This document shows positions 22,310 to 33,766 of a stretch of DNA of 64,000 bases, piece after piece. Position 1 is the stretch's first letter. Every line of letters starts with the position of its first letter. The DNA is from Zygnema cylindricum (taxonomy: Eukaryota > Streptophyta > Zygnematophyceae > Zygnematales > Zygnemataceae), in contig JBBHKE010001395.1 of NCBI GenBank assembly GCA_037447655.1, positions 682,001 to 746,000 on the forward strand, in the 5' to 3' direction. A model generated the notes under the pieces. It was not told where the DNA came from, ran no database searches, and was given only the letters and a program-made list of their open reading frames with translations. Both the position numbers and the translations under genes were made by a program.

Positions 22310-22387
22310 TAATTTGACTCTCAACACCTTCGATGGGCCCATTCCCTACTACCTGCTCAACGTCATAAACCTCACAAAATACGGCAG
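22310..22387 (+). CDS. LRR receptor-like protein, exon 2 (one LRR)
   Basis: A 78-bp exon between TTCCCACAG and GTAGGG. Joined to exon 1, the split codon is restored and the product reads LTYINLTLNTFDGPIPYYLL, an exact LxxLxLxxNxFxGxIP plant LRR, followed by NVINLTKYG. The in-frame junction across a 2.9-kb repetitive intron is the best evidence that the pieces belong to one gene. Exon 2 ends in phase 2. Confidence 0.7.
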
Positions 22388-22760
22388 GTAGGGGGGAAGG
22401 GAGAGGGAGGGAGAGGGAGGGAGAGGGAGGGAGAGGGAGAGAGAGGGAGGGAGAGGGAAGGAGAGGGAGGGAGAGTGAGAGGGGGAGGAGCGGGAGTGGG
22501 TGGAGGGAGAGGGGGAGGAGGGGAGAGGGAGAGGGGGAGGGGGAGAGGGGGAGGAGAAGGAAGAGGGAGAGAGTGGGAGGAGAAGGGGGAGGGAGTGGTG
22601 GAGGAGAAGGGGGAGGGGAGAGGGAGGGGGAGGGGGAGAGGGAGAGGGAGGGGGAGGGGGAGGGGGAGGGGAGGGGAGAGGGAGAGGGAGAGGGGAGGGG
22701 GAGGGGGAGAGGGGGCGAGGGAGGTGGAGGGGGAGGGGGAGGTGGGTTTGTGTAGGGTCG
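22388..22760. repeat. Polypurine GGGAGA tract at the start of intron 2
   Basis: Starts at the splice donor itself (GTAGGGGGGAAGGG) and continues as GGGAGG/GGGAGA for about 370 bp with very few pyrimidines. It is the strand opposite of the pyrimidine tract in intron 1, so exon 2 sits between mirror-type sequences that could form triplexes or G-quadruplexes. A 42-bp T-rich run follows at 22806-22850. Confidence 0.95.
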
Positions 22761-22952
22761 GGTGTGGTGTAGTTGGGTGGGGTGGGGTGAGACACAATTA
22801 TATTTCTTTTTTTTTTGGTTTGTTTTTTTTTTTTTTTTTTTTTTTTTTGAGTTTTCAGAAACGGTCTGTTTATTTTTTTTATCTCTGGTCTCATTTCGAA
22901 TTGATTCCTTACCCCCTTCCTTTTTTTTTTCTTTTTTGACAACTATCATAAG

Positions 22953-22986
22953 TCTGGCCTCAATACCATGTGTGTTGATTACACCG
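22953..22986 (+). CDS. Possible small exon 3 of the LRR receptor
   Basis: 34 bp between CATAAG and GTAAGA that reads SGLNTMCVDYT plus one base (phase 1), which joins in frame to exon 4 (G plus TT gives Val). The join to exon 2 is not in frame if the acceptor is at 22952, so either the acceptor is elsewhere, the reading differs (LASIPCVLITP), or the gene carries a frameshift. Tentative. Confidence 0.35.
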
Positions 22987-23805
22987 GTAAGAATTTTAAC
23001 TAACTGAAATTCTTCCGTTGTTTACTGAAAAGTTGGAAAAAACAGAGAAAAAGGACCTCTGTTTTGATATTTTGAGTGAGGTTTTCTTCTCACCATAATT
23101 GATGTGGATTAATTCTTGTGCATATTTTTTTTTTTTTGTTTTTTTTTTTAGCCTGTTCTATTTTTTTTAATTTTATTATAATTCTGTTTATAGTTGCTTT
23201 TATTATTAATGTTTTTTTTTTGTCTATTTTTATGGTTATTGTTAATATAAATTTAATTTTTAAGCGAACGCTTTGAAAGAATTGAAGGACGATTTAAAAT
23301 ACATAAAAAAAGAAAAAAGAACAACAACAAAAAAAAAAGAGGAAGGAAAACTTGATTTGACTTATCTTAATTATGAACAAAACAAAGAAAAAAAAAGGGA
23401 AGATAAGCCTTGAACTGGAAAATACCTGTTTTTTTTTTCTTTTTTCATCAAATCTCATTCTTTCTCTCATTTTTACAAAAAGACTGTTAATATATATTTT
23501 TAACTTTTAAAAGATTCATGTTTACCTATGATTAGTTTGGATTTTTTGAGATATCCACTGAATCAGTAAAATACTAAATATTTACAATAAAAAAAATACT
23601 AAAAAGAGGACTGAATAATAATATTGTTATATATTATAATGTAACCAAATAATGTATAACAAAGCTATACTCTAATGTATTTAATGATATAATATGTAAT
23701 ATGTTTACTTATAATACACTATTATTAATATCATTATAATATATCAAAGCCTTCTACTGATGTAATAATCTAATATAATTAATAATACAAATCATTAATA
23801 ACATA
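22987..23805. other. AT-rich intron sequence
   Basis: No coding potential, transposon end or RNA gene recognised. Poly-A and poly-T runs are frequent. Confidence 0.6.
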
Positions 23806-24772
23806 GGGTACGTCCCTATGTAATCTGTACTTTTATAAAGTATTTTGGACTGTAGTGAAGATTCTCTGTACTACTTTGAAGAGCGTCCCTATGTGCGAAA
23901 ATGAAATCGAAACTTTTAAATGTGACGGTTGTATACGTTGGTACAACCTGTGACGATTGAAGCCGACTACGAAACCTCCGACGATTAGTGACGCCAACAA
24001 AAATTGCGACAGTGGTAAACGGTTAGATTTTTGTGAAATTGTAGATGTTTAGGGTTTGGTGACATTGTGATGTCATGCTCACTTATGACAACGTCGACGT
24101 CACTGTTTCAATAACTTTCCGCCATGTTTTCCCGATTTCGTTTTTTCTACTTTTCTCACTCGATTTGCCACTAAAAAAAAACCTAAAAATTGTCAAAAAA
24201 CATATTTTTAAAACATCTTTCATTTTATACCAATATTGTCGTGTCTCATTCTAAATAGTGTGAGATAGGAGCGATGGTGTGAGAGGGAGAGGGGAGAGGC
24301 GACGACGGCGGAAAATATTGCAAAAGACCCCATGAATGAAAGTGGAGGTCCGAGACCCCTGCAAATTTTTTTCCGTACATGAGGTTTTTTTCCGTACATG
24401 AGCGTGACCGTCACGGAGAAAAATAGAGAGGACTCTCCCTCGTCCTAAAATTTTCCCACTCTTGTAGCGCGTGCGTGGGTCATTTTTCATTTGCTGTTTG
24501 GGCGGTACTTTAACTAAAATCACCCCCTCGAAGTGATTTTGGATGAAGTTTTTTTTTTGGTTAGATTCTCTTGCCCAGTGGTCGAAAAGGGGAAAACGCC
24601 AAAATGCGTTCACATGATGACAAACACGCCGTACATCCAAAGTATGAATTGACGTTCACTCTACTTTGGTAAAAATGATTTTCTCGTACCGCTAAAGTTT
24701 TTGTCAAAGTTCCCTGAATTTTAGGGCAAAAAGACAGGGAAATTAGATACTTTAATACATGGGGACGTACCC
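23806..24772. mobile_element. TTA-type TIR element P3 in intron 3
   Basis: The ends GGGTACGTCCCTATGTA and TACATGGGGACGTACCC are inverted. Flanks are ATA (23803-23805) and TTA (24773-24775), one mismatch. The interior shares with P1 the GTCATGCTCA, AACTTTCCGCCATG and hairpin regions in the same order. Non-coding. Confidence 0.8.
24516..24540. other. Hairpin in P3
   Basis: AAAATCAC (24516-24523) pairs with GTGATTTT (24533-24540). It is the equivalent of the CACCTCG hairpin of the related elements, with a partly unpaired core. Confidence 0.65.
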
Positions 24773-25583
24773 TTATTTACTTTTATAATACTACGATATA
24801 TAATATTTTAGTAACAAATGAAGAAATAAATACATTAATAATATAGTTTTTTAATAATATAAGTTCTTAATATTGAACCTACTAATATTCTTGATAATTT
24901 AATAAATTAACAACACAAAAATACATACTTTTTGATTTTTTACTTCATTTCTTGAAAAATGTAACATATCAGATAAAAACAACCTTTATTTTTTTCTTTT
25001 TTTGGATGTATTAACGATTTTTGTTCGTTTGTTTTTAATTATTATTTGAATCAAAATAGTTATTTTCTAAACCGAGGAGAAGGTTGTATTACTAGTCACT
25101 CAAAAAAAAAAACTAAAATTTAATGTATTTATTTCTTCATTTGTTACTAAAATTATTTTTACGAAATTATTGGGTTTTTTAAAACCCTAATAAACCCTAA
25201 AAAAATATTACTAAATTAAACCTTTAAAATCCCAATTTATATTATTACCGCTTTTTATGCCGCACTAGTTTTCTACGATAGGGGATGTTTTATTCTGGAT
25301 CCCTCATACTTCTGTTTCCTCCTCTTCTCCTCCTCCTACTTTCTTTCTCCTCTTTTTCTTCCTTCAAGCCTCCTCCTTTTTCTTTTCTTTCCTTCTTATA
25401 TCTCCTTCTACCTATTCCTCTCCACTCCTCCTTCTCCTTCTCCTCCTCCTTCTCCTTCTCCTCCTCCTACCTCTCCTCCTCCTCCTCCTCCTCCTTCTCC
25501 TCCTCCTCCTCCTTCCAATGCATAAGGAATCGTCAGAAGTCATCTGAGAATTTTTATTCCTAAAAGAATAGATTAAATAATAG
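24773..25583. other. Rest of intron 3, with TCC-rich tract
   Basis: AT-rich to 25280, then a plus-strand pyrimidine tract of TCC and TTC triplets (25318-25515) ahead of the exon 4 acceptor at 25583. No gene. Confidence 0.6.
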
Positions 25584-25774
25584 TTACCCAAGCTCTCTAT
25601 CAAAATCGAGAACAAATCAATCTCCTCAATTCGTCCAAAACCTCAAGAGGCAGATATACCATTGCCATAATTGGAGGGGTAGTTAGAGCAGTTACCTTTT
25701 TTTTGCTTATCGGAGGTCTATTTGTTTTCTTTTTCTTCCGAAAAAAAGATAAAGAAAATGGTTCTGCAAAACCT
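25584..25774 (+). CDS. LRR receptor-like protein, exon 4 (juxtamembrane and transmembrane segment)
   Basis: After the acceptor AATAG, the frame reads TQALYQNREQINLLNSSKT, then a basic and polar stretch (SRGRY), then a roughly 25-residue hydrophobic helix (IAIIGGVVRAVTFFLLIGG and the following LFVFFFF), and a positively charged stop-transfer RKKDKENG. This is the type I topology of plant receptor kinases, with LRRs outside and the charged side in the cytosol. The frame ends in TAA at 25775-25777; codons after it (TGPGEKPRTLQ) could be a continuation beyond a nonsense mutation or beyond an unrecognised donor. No kinase motifs appear downstream, where copia-B lies 100 bp away. Confidence 0.65.
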
Positions 25775-25878
25775 TAAACTGGACCTGGTGAGAAACCTCG
25801 GACTTTGCAGAACATTGTTATACCATAAAGTATTGTCAAATTATAATTGGTTGGGAATGGATTCACTTCTAAATGTTT

Positions 25879-26433
25879 TGAAAGGATCTTACACAAAACT
25901 CAGAGTGCAAGACTACAGCGGAAGCATTCATAACATTTCACACGAGAGAGAAATGTCCACAAAAGCCAATATATTTCATAGACATTTTCTCCCATAAAAA
26001 GATTAACTTCCCTTTCCCCCTAAGCTGGAGTATATAGTACTGCAAGTGAAACATCACATTATCAAACTAAAAAGTAAAACAAACTAAACATAAAGTGCGC
26101 ACGAAGCGCCTATAAATCAAATCGCGTCTATACGCGAAATGACATAGTACTAAAGTACTAAACATACGTACAATCAAAACCAAAACATAACGACAAAACG
26201 AACATACATACCGTACACGCCAAACGACATAAAACGAACATACATACCGTACACGCCAAACGACATAATACCTGGTCGTCGCCAAACTAAATCTCCACAA
26301 GACCAGTGTACTACAAAAACGTACAACTAAACTTAATGACTCCAAATCAACCTGGACCACTAACTTCACGTAACGACAAGCTAGTTGGCCGCGCGACAGA
26401 CTGCGACGGCCGTTTACAACATTGATCCTAACA
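25879..26433 (-). repeat. 3' LTR of copia-B
   Basis: TG...CA termini (plus-strand TGAAAGGATC...CCTAACA). Contains a 35-bp tandem duplication (AACATACATACCGTACACGC, twice near 26202-26265) absent from the other LTR. Confidence 0.93.
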
Positions 26434-26448
26434 TTCCCCCTCTCAAAG
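26434..26448 (-). promoter_or_regulatory. Polypurine tract of copia-B
   Basis: On the minus strand, CTTTGAGAGGGGGAA directly precedes the 3' LTR. Confidence 0.8.
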
Positions 26449-26499
26449 TTGTAATCATTACACCAAACCTAATTTAGGTCTTCCCCTCAAAAGTACATC

Positions 26500-27290
26500 A
26501 TGAGTCGCGACTTTCGTCAGTATATCCGCGGCTTCCTCCAACGTCGAAAAGTACAAAAATTCAACGTCCTTTGTGGTGACAAAATCGCGTACGAAGTGCC
26601 ACTGAATCCTGATATGTTTTGTTTTTTTTGTTGAAGACAGGATTCTTCACCAATGCCATCGAACTCATGCTGTCAGAAAATATTTTCATACAGCCAATAG
26701 AAATCCTCAATTCCCCAAGTAACTCATTGATCCAAATCGACGCATAAGACGTATGACACGCAACCATATAGTCCACTTCGGTTGAACTTAATGCGACAGT
26801 TGGCTGGACTCGCGTATTCGAAGAAATTGCCGCGCCACCAAAAACAAAAGCATATCTAGACGTTGACTTTGCTGTGTCAAAATCTCCACCCCATTCTGCG
26901 TCTTAATATCCCACGCACTCCAAAGATGTCCGTCCAGATCGAAATAATAAACCAATCTCGAACGTACTGTAAGGTAACGAAATATCCTCTTCACGGCCTC
27001 CCAATGAATCTTTTTAAGTGCCTGACAAAATCGGCTCACGACAAAAACTGCGGCCGAAATATCAGGTCGCGTGGCCTCACTTAAATACATTAAACTTCCA
27101 ACGACCTCACGATAGGGCACGTGGACATTTTCTTCCTCCTCAAATTTTCGATATTGAAGTTTGGAATCTAGTGGTGTCAAAACCAGCTTAGAATCCAACA
27201 TAGCAAATTTTGTTAGTACTTCTTTACAATATTGAGCTTGCGACAATTTAATATCTCCATTATCGTACCTCAAAACTTCCACTCCAAGAA
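26500..27290 (-). pseudogene. Copia-B RNase H and RT C-terminal region
   Basis: The minus strand reads LSQAQYCKEVLTKF, then PYREVVGSLMYLSEATRPDI, the conserved thumb/connection segment of copia RTs. It is followed by the RNase H part, including VDYMVACHTSYASIWINELL in place of the usual EAEYMA motif, and DSMSSMALVKNP. Frameshifts separate the two halves near 26780. Confidence 0.85.
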
Positions 27291-28890
27291 TATATCATAT
27301 GTCCCCCAAATCCGTGACTTTAAAGTGTAGATGCAGGTACTCCTTCAATTTTGCGATTCGCGTCAATTTGTCACATATCATCCAAAAGTCATCCATGTAG
27401 ACAGAAAATATGATTTGATCCCCCCCCTCACCTTTTACGTAAAATCCAGAGTCTGAAACTGTTTGTATAAATCCAAATTTGGTTAGGACCTTGTGTAATC
27501 TCAAATACCAAGTCCGCGGTGCTTGTTTTAGTCCGTACAAGGACTTTTGCAGCCGCCATACCTTCCCCTCCTTCGACACTTCTCCTTCTGAAACTTTGAT
27601 ATAAACCTTCTCCTCTAAGTCACCATTTAAGAACGCCGTCTCTACGTCCATTTGGTGAATGTGCTTCTTGCCGGCAGCGGCAATAGCAATTATCATCCTC
27701 AATGAATCAAACTTCACTACCAGTGCATATGTCTCCGTATAATCTATCCCCTCTCTTTGTTGAAAGCCCTTGCAAACTAACCGAGCCTTATGTTTTACTA
27801 CTTCCCCCGATGCACCAGTTTTGGTATTAAAAATCCATTTTGCATCAATAGCATTTTTACCCTCCAGTAGGCTTACCTCCTCAAAAGTACGGTTGTCAAT
27901 AATTGATTGAATTTCTCTTTCCCACGCCGGTTTCTAATGCTTCTCCCAATCGCACGATTTTCGTGCTTCCCTATACGATTGCGGATCGCCTGACTTGTTT
28001 TCACATAATGATTGCTATAAAGAAAATCATCCTCCCTCTCTGCCGAAATAAAATAATATGAATTCTCCACATTCCCTTACCATCAAAAGAAAGACGAGCC
28101 GGTTTCTTACCCCTATTTTCCCGCATACTCCTTCTCGGCTCAAATACTTTCTCCTCCCTCGCTGGTTCCTCCTCAATAATATTTGGTTCACTTGATTTAG
28201 AAGACGAATATTTCCTCGTGTCCGAAGACATTCAAAAATTTTGGCTTCGTGAATCCCCTCCAATGTTACCAAAATTTACATTCTCCGCAATTTTACCTTT
28301 CCCCCTCTTAACATTGGAGGTGGATTCCGGATCAACTTCCGAATCCGAACCGTCAATGTCATTAAGATCACCGATTTCAAATTCTTCATGAAAGTCAAGA
28401 TTCGAATGTCACTTAGCAGATCGAGAGATTATGGATAATAAATCCTCGTGAAAATCCACATTCCTCGATTCCTCAAAGATATTTTGAATCGTGTCATAAA
28501 CTTGATAAAGACTCCCTTTCGAACTATACCCCAAAAAGTATCCACTCCAACTTCTCGACGCAAATTTACCTTTTCTCTTTTGTGCTTAAATATAAACTGA
28601 CGCACGGCATCCCCAAATCCTACTATGGTGTAGAGTAGGCTTTCGGCCATACCACAACTCATACGGAGTTTTATCACTCGAAACCGATGTAATTCTCCGA
28701 TTGCAAATATAATTTGCTGTCAAAATCTCATCGCCCCATAAATTAATACTCCTCTTGGATCCGTGTACCACGGATCGTACCATTTCTTGAAGAGTACGGT
28801 TCTTCTTCTCGGCAACGCCTTTACATTCCGGTGAGTAAGATGCGGTATATTGGTGAGAAATTCCCCTCCATTATCCGATCTAATAGATTT
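27291..28890 (-). pseudogene. Copia-B integrase C-terminus and reverse transcriptase
   Basis: RT motifs include HQMDVETAFLNGDLEEKVYI, the KSLYGLKQAPRTW signature and YMDD at 27388-27399 (copia usually has YVDD). Upstream, GDEILTANYICNRR and TPYELWYGRKP mark the integrase C-terminal part, and DTRKYSSSKSSEPN the acidic linker. The reading frame changes several times between 27720 and 28890. Confidence 0.85.
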
Positions 28891-29775
28891 TCATTTTATC
28901 TCACATTGCCTTTCGGCCATCACATGCCACTCTTGAAAGCGTAAAAATGCTTCGGATTTGTGTTTAAGTAATACTACCCATGTGAAGCGAAAGAAAAATC
29001 GTCCACCACCACCATAATATATTTGTTTCCTCCAATCGTCTCCGGTTTTTAGCCCCACATAAATCAATATACACAAGATCAAACGGATGCTTAGATTGAT
29101 ACGTTCGATCCTTGGCTGGATGCGGCTTTCGGATTTGTCTCCCCTCACTACGTCCCTCGCACCCGTTAATTTTCTCCCCTGACGCCAAGTCTAATCCTTT
29201 TACACTTCCATTTTTAATCATGCGTCCTAAACTCCTCTCGGATGTGTGACACATGCGGTGGTGCCACAAAGTTAGATCGCCTTTCAATTCAGAGATTTGA
29301 AAAATAATTCCACCAGAATTTGGGGGGGAAATTTTCGGCCGACGCCATTTTAGCCGACTATGCATAAAATCTGTAACTTCTCCTTCGCCTATTAATACAC
29401 CATCAAAACGTACAATTTTTATTGTGGAGTCGCCATACGCGAGCAGGCTGACGCCCACTCGCTGTATTTGCGGTACACTGAGAAGGTTCACTGAACCTTC
29501 GGGTAAGTACAAACCATTTGTTAGTTGGGCTTGCGCCACTTTTTCAACGCCACTTGCGTCTAAAATTGTTAAATCCAAACGTACAATACCCACTGTACTT
29601 ATCGAAATCACTTGTCCACTTGCGACAGTGATTCGTTTTGGTACCGTGAGTTCGGAAAATCGTCAAAGAGTGAAGCGTCAGTACAAACGTGGTGTGACGT
29701 GCCAAAATCAATAATCCACTCTTATCTTGTTGCATAGCACCTGCCAACAAATCAAGCGACAAGATAAGGACCAAA
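28891..29775 (-). pseudogene. Copia-B protease and integrase N-terminus
   Basis: The protease begins WIIDFGTSHHVCTD on the minus strand, with DFG where the active site should be D-S/T-G. It continues into NGLYLPEGSVNLLSVPQIQR. The pre-integrase domain has LWHHRMCHTSERSLGRM, and the core begins PFDLVYIDLCG. Stops and frame changes interrupt it. Confidence 0.82.
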
Positions 29776-29969
29776 AATATCTACGCGTCTTCCCCTTCTC
29801 CTTTAAATTGATCGTCGCCCATAAAATGTCCTCCTCCTCTTCCATGGCGGCCTCCGCGGCCACCGCGGCCGCCAAGACGACCGCCGCCGCGCCCACCGTA
29901 TCGGCCGCCACCATCTCCTCTACCACCGCGATCTCCTCTTCCACCGCCGCCTCCATTTTCGGCCTTCGA

Positions 29970-31290
29970 TTAACATTGGGGGCTTATATGACCCCATTTC
30001 CCGCAAAAGTGATATTGGCGCTCCTTATCCGGGCAATAAGCCGCCATGTGACCAAGTTTGCCGCATTGAAAACAGACAATATTGGTCAAATCTGAATATC
30101 CGGGGTGGGAAGGAGATCTCCCAGCCCTTTCGTGTCCTCTTCCCCCTCTTCCTCTTGGATTTTCCCCTCTTCTTCCACCTCTTCCCCGAGAATAATTTAG
30201 ATCGAGCGTTTCCGGTGTTGTCGCATTGAGGGAAGCGGTCGGTTGGGTTCCCCTCGATGAGCTCGGGCGATTGGCCTCGGTCGATTTAAGGAATGTAATG
30301 ATCGATTCTAAGGTGTTCGAATCCCTCGATAAGAGAATGTCCCTTAAGTGTATCATTTTCTTCGGTAAGTCATGACTGAACACCGATGCCTTATCATTCT
30401 CTTCAATAAATTTTCCCATATTTGCGAGTTGCTCAATAATAATATTAAATCTCTTTGCGGCCTCATCGATCAATTCATTTGGTTTCACTTTGAAGGATGT
30501 ATAATCAGTATAAATATGTTGCCCCTTGTTTTGAAGACTCTTCTCAAAATGATTTTCAAAGGCTACCTAACAATCATGGGCGAATCTTCAGGTAAGAAAT
30601 AAATCGTGAATTGTAGTGCTACATGATTGAAATAAACCGCCGACGGCGGAATGATTTTTCTTTGTCCACACCCGATAAGCTCTCCGATCCGAGGTAGGCA
30701 TCTTGTCCACCCCTTTTACCACCTTCCAAAGGCGTTTTAATTTGAATTGACCTTTGATATATATCTTCCACGATTGATAATTCGTCCCATTGATGATGAC
30801 AATTTTTCCGGACATAGATTCAACTTGCTCGTCCCCTTCACTCCAATCATCAAGATCGGAATCGTCATCGATGGGAAGTTTCCCCTTTCAAATTGATTCC
30901 TTCATCTCCTCCTCATCTCCTTCCGTATCAACGACGCTTTGTGTCAGAATAGGATCTCCAAAAAATGGAGGTCTCGTGACACGGTTCATCTCCGAGATCC
31001 GTTGATCAACATATCGGAAAAGACCATCCATCAGTTTTTGAAGATGATATTCCATTGCGTCATCTCCCTCCTTCTTTTTCCCCTCATTCTCCTTCTTTTG
31101 TCCGAACGGATCAATCGAAACGGCTTCCTCAAAAGTTTTTCCGGTGAAAGCAAATGGAGTTTCTACTTCCGGATCCGACAATGATTTGATTCGGTTGGAT
31201 CCGGAGAATCCGGATCCGGAGGTCGAGGAATCAACGTAGAAGAAGAAGGCGTCATAGGAGAAGGGGTATTTTCCTTCTTTCTCCCCATGG
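29970..31290 (-). pseudogene. Copia-B gag with zinc knuckle
   Basis: The minus strand begins MGRKKENTPSPMTP and continues, after a frame change, through SDPEVETPFAFTGK to IINGTNYQSWKIYIKGQFK, the LNG-x-NY-x-xW core of copia gag. The last part (30488-29970) ends with CFQCGKLGHMAAYC, a CX2CX4HX4C knuckle, and a second, incomplete one (YHFCGKWGHISPQC, first Cys lost). About 30 bases downstream of its end the protease frame is entered. Confidence 0.85.
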
Positions 31291-31333
31291 CGGCCAAACT
31301 AGCCACCCTTTTACAACTCAAAGGAGCACACAA

Positions 31334-31345
31334 TCTCCGATACCA
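31334..31345 (-). promoter_or_regulatory. Primer-binding site of copia-B (initiator tRNA-Met 3' end)
   Basis: On the minus strand TGGTATCGGAGA lies two bases from the LTR and fits the complement of the initiator tRNA-Met 3' end (TGGTATCAGAGC) at 10 of 12 positions. Confidence 0.85.
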
Positions 31346-31347
31346 CT

Positions 31348-31867
31348 TGAAAGGATCTTATACAAAACTCAGAGTTCAAAATACAGCGAAAGCATTCATA
31401 ACATTTCACACGAGAGAGAACTGTCCACAAAAGCCAATATATTTCATAGACATTTTCTCCCATAAAAAGATTAACTTCCCTTTCCCCCTAAGCTGCAATA
31501 TATAGTACTGCAAGTGAAAGGTCACACTATCAAACTAAAAAGTAAAAACAAACTAAACATAAAGTGCGCACGAAGCGCCTACAAATCAAATCGCGTCTAT
31601 ACGCGAAACGACATAGTACTAAAGTACTAAGCATACGTACAATCAAAACCAAAACATAACGACAAAACGAACATACATACCGTACACGCCAAACGACGTA
31701 ATACTTGGTCGTCGCCTAACTAAAATCTCCTCGAGACCAAGGTACTACCAAAACGTACAACTAAACTTAATGACTCCAAACCAACCTAGACCACTAACTA
31801 CACGTAACGACAAGCTAGCTGGCCGCGCGATAGCCTGCGACGGCTGATTATAACATTGATCGTAACA
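31348..31867 (-). repeat. 5' LTR of copia-B
   Basis: 520 bp, same termini as the left copy, followed by the target duplication TGTTT. Confidence 0.93.
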
Positions 31868-31872
31868 TGTTT

Positions 31873-32731
31873 AAATTGGGTGTATATTAGTATCTGTTCC
31901 TGAAAGACAAGATTTTTATGATATACTGACTGCATTAATGGTTATTCTTATGTTTTTTGAAATAAAAAAATGGTAGTTTTCCTGCAACCGAACTTTGTTT
32001 CTTTAGCATAAGTTTTCAACCACGCCCAGAATTTTGCAAAACTGAATTGAATTTTGCGATTAGACATGGACTTTTGCTATTCTTAACTTGATTTTGTCGA
32101 TTCTAACTCACTTATTTGTTGTAGAAATTGTGATTCTAGATGAAATTTTGGAACCTGAGATTAGATTCTGTAATTTTAAAATAAATTTTGCCATTCTAAA
32201 TTGATTTTTGTAGTTATCGGACAATTGACAGTCTAAGAGTGAATCTCAAAAAACCTTTCTATTTCATATGTTTGTAAAAAATATCGAAGAGAAGTCAAAA
32301 GGTGAATAAAATTCTCACATGTGAATTGTTGTTATTATAACATCAAACAATGGATAAAATTGATCTTTTCATTTAGAACCTTTTTGGCAAATGTTTGTAA
32401 TGACCGTAATAGTATAAAGTAGGCTTATCACGTTTCTTTTAACATTTTTTTTTCTAATTTATTAATTTATTTAATGTCATTCTGTTAGAATGATTATGTA
32501 CTGAAGTTATTTTCTTTTACCAGTTTAGAATAACTTCCTTGGTCCTTTATATTTACAATTTTCATTTGAAAGAGATTGTAAGAATCAGACTCTAATTATT
32601 AATTTTTAAAGTTGTGTCTCCTCTTTCTCCCTCTCCCTTTCCTTCTCCTTCTCCCTCTCCCTCTCCCTCACCCTCTCCCTCTCCCTCTCCCTCTATCTTA
32701 CATTTTAACTTTTGCGACCTCTGGAACATGT
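31873..32731. other. AT-rich spacer with CTCCCT microsatellite
   Basis: No kinase exon or other gene is recognisable after copia-B. A CTCCCT microsatellite lies at 32617-32696. A 17-bp inverted copy of a hAT-like end (CTTTTGCGACCTCTG) lies at 32709-32723, immediately before the 8 bases GAACATGT and the element below. Confidence 0.55.
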
Positions 32732-33310
32732 CAAAGGTCGCAAAAGTCAAAATTTCAGATACCCGAATCTGACATTTTTTTTTCAAAATATCAACACCCG
32801 AAATCCGGCTGCGTTATTGCATGCTCATAAATTGTTACCCGGTACCCCATTCGCGTTTAAGAAAAAAAAAGTTAACCAAACTGGATATCTCGCGACTACC
32901 CTTACCCTAATGACTACAAAATTAGTGGTACATCTCCCTCATACTGTACTTTCCACTATTCTAAGAGTACAAACTACAATGATGTTTGAAAGTACCATAG
33001 AATGGTCACTACAGTACAGGATAGGATAGGTTCGTTACAAGTTTCTCCAGGTTGGTGAGTCTAGTGGGTCTCGACTCGCAGTACTGTAATGTGGTGGAAC
33101 ATACCTACGAAATCTTCATTTTTTTTCGTTTTTTGATTAATGGCCGTACTCGAATTTGCTTATTTTTTTCTGTATCACCCGGCCTTATCCAGCTGGCCCC
33201 AAATTTTGGCACTCGAATCCGTTCCGGATCCGACGCGACTAACAAGGTACGAATCGGGTACAGATCGAGCACGAATTCAAGTACCCGATTCTGACTTATG
33301 GAATGGTATA
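32732..33310. mobile_element. Degraded hAT-like element 3
   Basis: The left end CAAAGGTCGCAAAAGTC and the following TTTTTTTTTCAAAAT and AAATTGTTACCCG landmarks line up with hAT-like element 4 (56653-57118). The GGATCCGACGCG block near 33228 also matches. The right end is too diverged to place exactly. Confidence 0.6.
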
Positions 33311-33337
33311 TTTAACGTCGCAAGATGTAAAAATTGT

Positions 33338-33576
33338 ACATATTGGATAGCGATAAAAAGACTTCCCATACATAACACTTCACATGAAACTCAATTCCAA
33401 AATTGGCAACTTATATAGAAATTCACCATCGTAAATTTAGTTGACTTTGACTTTGTTGACTGTTGACTAAAATTGCACACTCCGCAATGTCCGGATCTCG
33501 GAACAAGGCAACAGTTTGACTTGAGCCTTGAATAGGAACTTGTTTTTGTCGTTTTCATTTAGTCAAAATTTATAAA
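33338..33576. repeat. Repeat R1, left half, flanking FB-A2
   Basis: Colinear with window bases 1 to about 215. The other half continues at 53462, beyond FB-A2. It ends in the 8-bp target TTTATAAA; the uninterrupted copy near base 215 reads TTTAGAAA. Confidence 0.8.
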
Positions 33577-33766
33577 AGGAAATGATCATGACAGTGACTA
33601 TTTTGGTTACGCAAAGTCATTAACGTCACTTTGTCAAAATTTGTATGTTTGAAGTACATATTGGTACAAATACAGTTGCGTTGAGTACAAAATTGACGGT
33701 CAATCGGTTGGACAAATTTGACTTTCAAAATATTGTTTCAACCGCTTAAAATTTTTCCACGCTTGC

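Larger units (their letters stand above)
25879..31867 (-). mobile_element. Copia-B: Ty1/copia LTR retrotransposon, TSD TGTTT
   Basis: A minus-strand element with LTRs at 25879-26433 and 31348-31867 and TGTTT at 25874-25878 and 31868-31872. The primer site next to the right LTR matches the 3' end of initiator tRNA-Met, so this lineage differs from copia-A, -C and -D. Coding order on the minus strand is gag, protease, integrase, RT, RNase H. Multiple frameshifts disable it. The LTRs differ at about 7 of the first 90 positions by eye, and the left one has an extra 35-bp tandem unit. It lies in presumed intron or 3' sequence of the LRR receptor remnant. Confidence 0.95.

Noticed and set aside
21580-22949. 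Proline/serine-rich and glycine/arginine-rich open frames
   Set aside because: Produced by the CTCCCT and GGGAGA low-complexity tracts; the same DNA is open in several frames and both strands.
25778-25878. Start of a kinase domain after the transmembrane exon
   Set aside because: No glycine-loop, VAIK, HRD or DFG kinase motif in any frame here or after copia-B. The DFG strings in the window belong to retrotransposon proteases.
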